A stretch of DNA of 40,018 nt, from contig CAJCIT010000043.1 of the NCBI GenBank assembly GCA_903970405.1, positions 1 through 40,018 of the forward strand. Reading direction: 5' to 3'. The position numbers and the translations under genes were made by a program. A model generated the notes under the pieces. That model ran no database searches, was not told the DNA's origin, and saw only the letters and a list, made by a program, of their open reading frames with translations. The DNA comes from Acidobacteriaceae bacterium (GTDB lineage: Bacteria > Acidobacteriota > Terriglobia > Bryobacterales > Bryobacteraceae). The first letter of the stretch is position 1, and every line of letters begins with the position of its first letter. Positions 35,038 to 40,018 of this stretch are shown here, one piece after another.

Positions 35038-36147
35038 ATGAAGCGTCGCACTTTCACCAAACTTGCCGCCGTACCGTTCACGGCCGGCGTCACTCGCGCC
35101 GGATCGCCGAATCGTGCGGCCCAGCCGGACACGGCCTCCACCGGCTTCATGAAACTCGGTCACCAGCACTGGTCGGACGACGCCAGTCTGCGGCTGCTCG
35201 CGGCGCTCGGCGTCAATCACATTTGTAGCGCCGAGCCGTCTGCGAAGTTTGACGAGAACTGGAGCGTCGAAGGGCTCGTGAAGTTGCGGGAGCGCGTGGA
35301 ATCGTTCGGCATTCGCCTGGAAGCCGTGCCCTTGCCGCTCAGCTCCTCATACATCGCCAAAGCAGAGAATCCCGCTATTATGCTCGGCAGGAGCCCGGAG
35401 CGCGACCGTGAGATTGACTCCATCTGCCAGATGATTCGCAACTGTGGACGCGCCGGCATTCCCATGGTGAAGTACAACCTGACCATTCTCGGCGTGGTGC
35501 GAACCTCCTCAACCCCGGGCCGCGGCGGCGCCAAGTACAGTGCGTTCCGCTACCGGGACGCGGTTCAGGACCCGCCTTTGACCGAAGCCGGCCCGGTCAG
35601 CTCGGCCGAAATGTGGGACCGCATCGCTTACTTTTTGGAACGCGTGGTTCCGGTGGCGGAGGAAGCGAAAGTGCGCATGGCCTGCCATCCGCATGATCCG
35701 GGCATGCCTGAGCAGGAAGGTTTCCGCGGCGTCCACCGCGTGCTGGGCAGCGTCGCCGGTCTGAAACGCTTCATTGAAATACATCCCAGCGCGTATCACG
35801 GGTTGAACTTCTGTCAGGGCACCGTCACTGAGATGCTTCGCGACCCCAATCGTGAAATTCATGACGTGATCCGGTACTTCGGCTCACGGAAGAAGATCTT
35901 CAACGTACACTTTCGCAACATTCGCGGCGGATTCCTCGACTTTCAAGAGACCTTCCCGGATGCGGGCGATGTGAACATGTTGGCAGCGCTTCGCACTTAC
36001 AAAGAGGTGGGGTATGACGGCATGTTGATGCCGGACCACGCCCCGGTCATCGAAGGCGATACAGGCGGACGCCAGGCCTTTGCGTTCGCCTTCGGCTACA
36101 TTCGCGGACTGCTCAACGCCGTGCAGACGGAAGGAGTGAAGGCTTGA
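35038..36147 (+). CDS. mannonate dehydratase-like TIM-barrel protein
   Basis: A 369-residue protein of the xylose-isomerase-like TIM barrel superfamily, with features of UxuA-type mannonate dehydratase: [32 protein letters not shown] (metal-ligand Cys), [10 protein letters not shown], and [11 protein letters not shown] near the C-terminus. UxuA converts D-mannonate to 2-keto-3-deoxygluconate in glucuronate catabolism. The N-terminus [17 protein letters not shown] resembles a Tat signal with twin arginine, which would be unusual for this cytoplasmic enzyme; such leaders are frequent in acidobacterial sugar isomerase-like proteins. Its stop overlaps the transporter start by TTGA. Confidence 0.85.
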   Translation: MKRRTFTKLAAVPFTAGVTRAGSPNRAAQPDTASTGFMKLGHQHWSDDASLRLLAALGVNHICSAEPSAKFDENWSVEGLVKLRERVESFGIRLEAVPLPLSSSYIAKAENPAIMLGRSPERDREIDSICQMIRNCGRAGIPMVKYNLTILGVVRTSSTPGRGGAKYSAFRYRDAVQDPPLTEAGPVSSAEMWDRIAYFLERVVPVAEEAKVRMACHPHDPGMPEQEGFRGVHRVLGSVAGLKRFIEIHPSAYHGLNFCQGTVTEMLRDPNREIHDVIRYFGSRKKIFNVHFRNIRGGFLDFQETFPDAGDVNMLAALRTYKEVGYDGMLMPDHAPVIEGDTGGRQAFAFAFGYIRGLLNAVQTEGVKA

Positions 36148-37418
36148 AGGCCGCCCCCCATACAGTGACTTCAACGCGCAAATGGCTGGTGGTCATTCTG
36201 CTTTCGCTCGGCATGGTTATCGCCTACGTCGACCGCGCCAATCTCTCGGCTGTGCTGGCGCTGAAAGCGTTTCGCGATTGGCTTCCGATTGACGACAAGG
36301 GCCGCGGTTTGCTGAACTCGGCCTTCTTCTGGTCCTACGCGCTACTGCAGATTCCCGCCGGCTGGATCGTGGACCGATTCGGCGCGAAGCGTCCTTACGC
36401 CATCGGCTTTGCCGTTTGGAGTGTCGCCTCAGCGGCTACAGGCGCTGTGCAAGGCGCCGGCCAATTGGTGGCGGCGCGGCTTGCTCTCGGCGTAGGCGAA
36501 TCCGTGAGCACGGCCGCCAGTTTGCGCTGGATTCGTCTGAACTGCGTCGAAAAGGAACGTGGCCTCGCCACAGGTATTCTGTTTGCCGGAACCAAGATCG
36601 GCGCGGCCATCGGCGTCCCTATCACCGTGGCGCTTGTCGCCGGTTTCGGTTGGCGATTGATGTTTGCGCTGCTGGGGATGGGGGGCTTGTTGTGGCTCGG
36701 CGCATGGCTGCTTTCGGTGCGCGACGATTCAGCATCCGTGCGCGCCACCAGGCGCCCGGCCACGCAAGCGGCCGCCGTCCGCACCATCAAGATCAGTGAA
36801 CTGCTTAGCGCGCGGGCCATCTGGGGCATTCTGCTGGGCACCTTCGCCTATAACTATTTCATTTACTTCTGCCTAACTTGGCTGCCGTCTTACTTCACCG
36901 AAGCGCGCCATCTTTCGCCGCGGGCGATGAGCCTGTACACCATGTTCAGCTTCGGCGGCATGGCCGCGGTGGGAATTCTCGCCGGCTGGGCCGCCGACCG
37001 GTTCATTGCGCGCGGCGGCAATCCAGTGCGCGTGCGGAGAGTGTTCACGCTGCTGGGCTTCATCGTGGCGTCGACGGAGTTGATCGGGATGTTATCGGCA
37101 TCGAACGGCGTGGCCTTATTCTTCGCCATCTTCTCGCTCACCGGTTTGGGATTGACCACCGCAAACTACTGGGCCCTTACCCAGACCATCTTTCCGAGCA
37201 ATGTGATTGGCCGGATGGTGGGCCTGCAGAACTTCGCTTCGAATCTCTCAGGGATCGCCGCGCCTATTGTGACGGGTTGGCTGAAGCAAAGGACGGGCGG
37301 CTACGGCGCTTCCGGTTGGGCCGTGCTGGCGGTCCTGTTGCTGGGGTTGATTTCCTATGGACTGCTGGTACGCGAAAACGCCGCGGAGCGTTTTCGCCCG
37401 GAACCGCAAACGGTCTAA
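36144..37418 (+). CDS. MFS transporter, anion:cation symporter (hexuronate)-like
   Basis: A 424-residue protein with about 12 membrane helices. The first loop carries [15 protein letters not shown] and the next [20 protein letters not shown], both typical of the ACS family that includes ExuT and GudP. The second half repeats the pattern with [18 protein letters not shown] and [20 protein letters not shown]. The start is a TTG inside the stop of the mannonate-dehydratase-like gene (TTGA), so translation is coupled. Substrate is inferred from neighbours as a hexuronate or aldarate. Degenerate family 1 repeat DNA follows. Confidence 0.9.
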   Translation: MKAAPHTVTSTRKWLVVILLSLGMVIAYVDRANLSAVLALKAFRDWLPIDDKGRGLLNSAFFWSYALLQIPAGWIVDRFGAKRPYAIGFAVWSVASAATGAVQGAGQLVAARLALGVGESVSTAASLRWIRLNCVEKERGLATGILFAGTKIGAAIGVPITVALVAGFGWRLMFALLGMGGLLWLGAWLLSVRDDSASVRATRRPATQAAAVRTIKISELLSARAIWGILLGTFAYNYFIYFCLTWLPSYFTEARHLSPRAMSLYTMFSFGGMAAVGILAGWAADRFIARGGNPVRVRRVFTLLGFIVASTELIGMLSASNGVALFFAIFSLTGLGLTTANYWALTQTIFPSNVIGRMVGLQNFASNLSGIAAPIVTGWLKQRTGGYGASGWAVLAVLLLGLISYGLLVRENAAERFRPEPQTV

Positions 37419-37422
37419 CTGG

Positions 37423-37535
37423 GCGTCGACCGCGCAGCGGCTCACTCACTGAAGGGAGCGGCCGGTTGGCAGGACAGAACACCACTCGGAGAACGTGGGA
37501 AAAAATCTCAGCCTCAGGAAGCGACCGGGGTAGCG
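37423..37535. repeat. degenerate family 1 repeat pieces
   Basis: GGGAGCGGCCGGTTGGC around 37454-37470 and AGGAAGCGACCGGGGTAGCG near 37516-37535 match parts of the family 1 arms (GGGAGCGACCGGTT) with substitutions. They fill the 128-base gap between the convergent MFS transporter and phosphoribosyltransferase genes. Confidence 0.45.
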
Positions 37536-37546
37536 AGATGGCAACG

Positions 37547-38158
37547 TTACGCGACCTTCTGCACCGGCACGCCTTTGTGGCATAGGTCGCAACTCGCGGC
37601 GTCCTTGTAATACACAGCGTCCATCTTGGCAAGGTAGAACAGCGGCAGGTCTTCGAATCGAGCCGCAGTCGGATTTGGTTGATACACCGCCACCGCGAGC
37701 CCCACCACTTTGGCGCCATTCTGCTCCACCAACTGGCGCAGTTTCGAGAACCGCTTGCCTGACCGCAAAATGTCGTCCACCAGCAGGACTCTCTCGCCGG
37801 AATGCTGCTCCAGGTACTGACGGAAGTGCATGTCGCCATCCTCGGTCTCCTGTTCCGCCCAGTACACCTGCTTGGCGCGGAGCGCTTCGCACACGCCGTA
37901 GGCGATGGGCAGCCCGCCTGTGGTGGGCGTCACAATCGACAAGTCCTTGATCATCGCGCGAATTTCCGAATCGGCGCGTAGATGCCGGCTCAAGCCAACG
38001 CTCAGCAGCTTCGCCTGTTGGTAATACCGGAAAGCCAGCGCCACTTGCAGGAATTCGTCGGCATGCATGCCGTTCGGGTATTCGAAGTGCCCGTCCCGCA
38101 AGGCGCCGGTTTCGCGCAACATCGAGATCACTTCTTCATTCGTCGGAATCAGGTGCAT
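37547..38158 (-). CDS. orotate phosphoribosyltransferase-like protein
   Basis: A 203-residue type I phosphoribosyltransferase. The PRPP-binding loop is ERVLLVDDILRSGKRFSKLR (the two acidic residues and following small residues of the motif). Ahead lie FEYPNGMHADEFLQVALAF and IVTPTTGGLPIAYGVCEAL, the PyrE-type substrate regions. The C-terminus CDLCHKGVPVQKVA is a feature of a long OPRT-like subgroup. It could make OMP from orotate in pyrimidine synthesis or act in base salvage; no pyr genes are adjacent. It lies 44 bases after the PLP enzyme gene and may be co-transcribed with it. Confidence 0.8.
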   Translation of the reverse strand: MHLIPTNEEVISMLRETGALRDGHFEYPNGMHADEFLQVALAFRYYQQAKLLSVGLSRHLRADSEIRAMIKDLSIVTPTTGGLPIAYGVCEALRAKQVYWAEQETEDGDMHFRQYLEQHSGERVLLVDDILRSGKRFSKLRQLVEQNGAKVVGLAVAVYQPNPTAARFEDLPLFYLAKMDAVYYKDAASCDLCHKGVPVQKVA

Positions 38159-38202
38159 GGTGGTCTTTGTTTAACTCGCGACGTTCTAACTCGCGACGGG
38201 CC

Positions 38203-39498
38203 TTACGCCAGGGGCTTCTCCAACGCCCGTTCGAAATCGTGCAGCAAATCCCGCCAATTCTCGATGCCCACGGAAATTCGCACCAGCCCCTCGCCGATCC
38301 CCGCCGCGTCGAGGTCTGCTGCTTTCCAGGCCGAGTGGGTTGTGCTTCGCGGGTGACACGCCAGGGTCTCTACGCCGCCTAGCGAAACCGCGTTGCGCGC
38401 CAGCTCGAGCTGCCGCAGAAAATCGAAAGCCGCCGGCTTGCCGCCCCTCAGATCGATCGAAAACATCCCTCCCGGGAAATCGCATTGGGCGTCGAAGATG
38501 CGGCGTTGGCCGGCGTCTTCAAAGAGCGTCGGATAGTAGACCTTGCCGATCTTCGGGTGTCCGTTCAGCGCCTCGGCAATGTGCTTTGCATTCTTGCTCT
38601 GCTGGTTCATCCGCAGTTCCACCGTCGAAAGCCGCGTATCCAGTATCCAGCATTCGTCCGGCTGAAGAATATTGCCAAACAGGCTGCGCTTGCCGCGGAT
38701 CTTCTTCATCAGCCCTGCATCTTTGGTCAGTACCACGCCGCCGATGATGTCGCTATATCCGCCCAGGTATTTCGTCGCCGAATACAGACTGACGTCGGCG
38801 CCCAGGGCCAGCGGATGCTGAAAAGCGGGCCCCATCAAGGTGTTGTCCACCATCACCAGCGGCCGCTCCGCGGTCGTGCCGTGACCGTTCGTGCTCTGCG
38901 CCGCAGTGCCTGACGCCAACCGCGAAACCGTCTCACAGGCGCGCCGGATGTCCGTCATCACAATGTTCGGGTTCGCCGGCGATTCAATCAGCACTATCCG
39001 CAGGTTCCGCGCGCTGCGAATAGCCGCATCCAAGTCGTCGCCACGCCCGGCGTCCACGGCGATACTATGGACGCCAAAAATCCCGAAGAAATCGCTGATC
39101 AAGACCTGCGTTGCGCCATAGATCGGCGTCGTGTAAATTACGGTATCGCCTGGCTTCAAAACGGCCAGCATCGCCGTCATAATGGCTGCCATGCCGGAAT
39201 TGAAAACGGCCGCGGCGGCCGCATCGGGCTCCAAAGGCACCAGATGATCTTCCACAATCTCCGCATTCGGGTGGTTGAACCGGGAATAAACCAGGTCCAC
39301 GCCGCGGCTGTCTGCCTGGGCTCTCCCGCCCATCACGTCAAAGGCGTGCTCCGCAGCTTCCGGGCTTGAAAACACGTAGGTGGAACTGCGGAAGACCGCC
39401 GGGCGGGCAGACCCTACCGATAGCTTCGGATCGTAGCCTCGTGTGAGGACATCGGTTTCACGACTAAGGGGAGTGCGGTGAGAAATTTGCTCTGGCAA
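38203..39498 (-). CDS. Cys/Met-metabolism PLP-dependent enzyme (gamma-lyase/synthase family)
   Basis: A 431-residue fold-type I PLP enzyme of the cystathionine gamma-synthase family. The PLP lysine is Lys243 in YSATKYLGGYSD. Other landmarks: LVYSRFNHPNAEIVEDHL, FNSGMAAIMTAMLAVL (PLP-phosphate site), TPIYGATQVLI, ESPANPNIVMTDI, VMVDNTLMGPAFQHPLALGA and, late, AVSLGGVETLACHPRSTTHS. These place it among cystathionine gamma-synthase/beta-lyase and methionine gamma-lyase; which reaction cannot be told. A Gly/Thr/Ser-rich insert (residues about 195-210) lengthens it. The PRTase gene follows on the same strand. Its leader contains competing hairpins. Confidence 0.9.
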   Translation of the reverse strand: MPEQISHRTPLSRETDVLTRGYDPKLSVGSARPAVFRSSTYVFSSPEAAEHAFDVMGGRAQADSRGVDLVYSRFNHPNAEIVEDHLVPLEPDAAAAAVFNSGMAAIMTAMLAVLKPGDTVIYTTPIYGATQVLISDFFGIFGVHSIAVDAGRGDDLDAAIRSARNLRIVLIESPANPNIVMTDIRRACETVSRLASGTAAQSTNGHGTTAERPLVMVDNTLMGPAFQHPLALGADVSLYSATKYLGGYSDIIGGVVLTKDAGLMKKIRGKRSLFGNILQPDECWILDTRLSTVELRMNQQSKNAKHIAEALNGHPKIGKVYYPTLFEDAGQRRIFDAQCDFPGGMFSIDLRGGKPAAFDFLRQLELARNAVSLGGVETLACHPRSTTHSAWKAADLDAAGIGEGLVRISVGIENWRDLLHDFERALEKPLA

Positions 39499-39756
39499 TT
39501 GCGGTCATCCTTCAAAGCGCCGGTGAGCGCATCCGGGAATGTCGAAAGCCGCCATCCGGTGGGCCCGGTAGAGCCTCTGGGAGAGGCGAAAATCGCCCGT
39601 TCCTCTTCAGTCTATGCCGAATAGGAGACAATTAGACACCGGCAGAGGCTGCAATCGGAAAAACCTTGTCGCCTACGGTGAAAGTAGAATAACTGAGCGG
39701 ATATCCGCAACCGGTCGCTCCCCGAGCACGTGTGAAAGATCCGGAAATAAGTGGAG
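39499..39756. other. non-coding region upstream of the PLP enzyme, with competing hairpins
   Basis: No gene is supported here. GCCTCT-GGG-AGAGGC (39573-39587) and GGCGA-AAA-TCGCC (39585-39597) share bases and exclude each other, the layout of an attenuator-like leader for the minus-strand gene starting at 39498. I could not match it to a SAM or other riboswitch consensus that I know. A partial family 1 arm AACCGGTCGCTCCC occurs at 39709-39722. Confidence 0.35.
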
Positions 39757-39863
39757 CGCGCCTACGCCTATTGAGCCGCGACCGTCAGGGAGCGACCGGT
39801 TATCGGTCCCATCATGCCAACCGGTCGCTCCCTGACGGTCGCGGCTCAGTAGGCGTGGGTGCG
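39757..39863. repeat. palindromic repeat family 1, copy C, near-perfect 45-bp arms
   Basis: The 30-base arm 39772-39801 (starting TGAGCCGCGACCGTCAGGGA, ending CGACCGGTT) has an exact reverse complement at 39819-39848, with a 17-base loop between. Outside it the pairing continues for about 15 more positions (GCGCCTACGCCTA with TAGGCGTGGGTGC) with a few G-T pairs. It is the best preserved member of the family in the window. Confidence 0.92.
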
Positions 39864-39869
39864 GTTTAA

Positions 39870-40018
39870 AAGGACGAAAAAATGAGTTTGTCGGAGGAAG
39901 CAGCGAGACCCTTTCGGGCGCCAGGGAGGTGTTGCTTCAGGGGTCTTTCTATGAGGTTAGTCTCGCTTTGGTGGGAGTTGCCTCCCTGGCTTGATTCCAA
40001 TATTAGAATATGGAATTT
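39870..40018 (+). CDS. possible 5' end of a gene running off the window, doubtful
   Basis: AAGGA (39870-39874) lies 7 bases before an ATG at 39882, and the frame stays open for 45 codons to the window edge (MSLSEEAARPFRAPGRCCFR, continuing Trp-rich). The predicted peptide matches no family I know and the same bases hold interleaved inverted repeats, so this may be chance. The coordinates given include the ribosome site. Confidence 0.25.
39902..39990. repeat. two interleaved perfect inverted repeats (pseudoknot topology)
   Basis: AGCGAGAC (39902-39909) pairs with GTCTCGCT (39960-39967); GCCAGGGAGG (39920-39929) pairs with CCTCCCTGGC (39981-39990). The order A-B-A'-B' means that an RNA from either strand could form an H-type pseudoknot with 8-bp and 10-bp stems. 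It is followed by an AT-rich near-palindrome (TTCCAATATT..AATATGGAA). Confidence 0.55.

Noticed and set aside
38170..38200. Direct repeat TAACTCGCGACG between the PLP enzyme and PRTase genes
   Set aside because: Two short copies only, with no target-site or element structure around them; too little to call an insertion or att site.
39614..39835. Plus-strand open frame of about 73 codons in the terminal region
   Set aside because: It runs into the left arm and loop of the family 1 palindrome and has no ribosome site or family resemblance.

Overview
The window looks like chromosomal DNA from an Acidobacteriota bacterium, most likely a Solibacter/Bryobacter-type lineage. This is inferred from gene content and style, not from a database match: high GC, a TamB-like C-terminus, a DUF3471 remnant, an ECF sigma/anti-sigma pair followed by secreted HEAT-repeat proteins, a GH29 fucosidase, and sugar-acid genes. 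No phage, IS element, plasmid or CRISPR signature is visible. Coding density is high and many neighbouring genes overlap by 1-4 bases.

Layout. 1-1.8 kb: the end of a TamB-like gene, then a DinB-family and a pyridoxamine-oxidase-fold protein on the minus strand. 1.8-8.5 kb, plus strand: a membrane protein fused to a spermidine-synthase-like domain; a four-gene operon (ECF sigma factor, zinc-finger anti-sigma, two exported HEAT-repeat proteins) joined by ATGA overlaps; and an alpha-L-fucosidase. 8.8-12.5 kb, minus strand: tilS-ftsH, with tilS carrying a 33-bp tandem repeat and a second unusual insertion. 12.5-15.2 kb, plus strand: an FGGY kinase, kdsC and an ACT-domain protein. The FGGY kinase start overlaps the divergent tilS start.

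15.2-25.3 kb, minus strand, is the centrepiece: ten tightly packed genes that together encode purine-base catabolism from hypoxanthine/xanthine to glyoxylate. In transcription order they are allantoate amidohydrolase, (S)-ureidoglycine aminohydrolase, a plant-like ureidoglycolate amidohydrolase, allantoinase, the three xanthine dehydrogenase subunits (Mo, 2Fe-2S, FAD), OHCU decarboxylase, 5-hydroxyisourate hydrolase and uricase. A 37-bp gap separates this operon from a divergent flavin amine oxidase gene, and that gap holds two overlapping -10-like hexamers.

25.3-33.5 kb, plus strand: the amine oxidase, a thioredoxin-fold protein, tRNA-Arg(CCG), a type IV pilin-like protein, a secreted M1 metallopeptidase and a hybrid histidine kinase. 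33.5-37.4 kb: a glucarate-dehydratase-like enolase family gene, divergent from a mannonate-dehydratase-like gene and an MFS transporter, suggesting hexuronate/aldarate use. 37.5-39.5 kb, minus strand: an orotate-phosphoribosyltransferase-like gene and a Cys/Met-metabolism PLP enzyme. The last 0.5 kb has no convincing gene but is rich in inverted repeats.

Two dispersed palindromic repeat families recur in intergenic DNA. One (full copies near 3.3, 8.6 and 39.8 kb, with degenerate pieces near 37.4 and 39.7 kb) mostly sits just behind gene 3' ends. The other (27.5 and 34.9 kb) sits upstream of genes.
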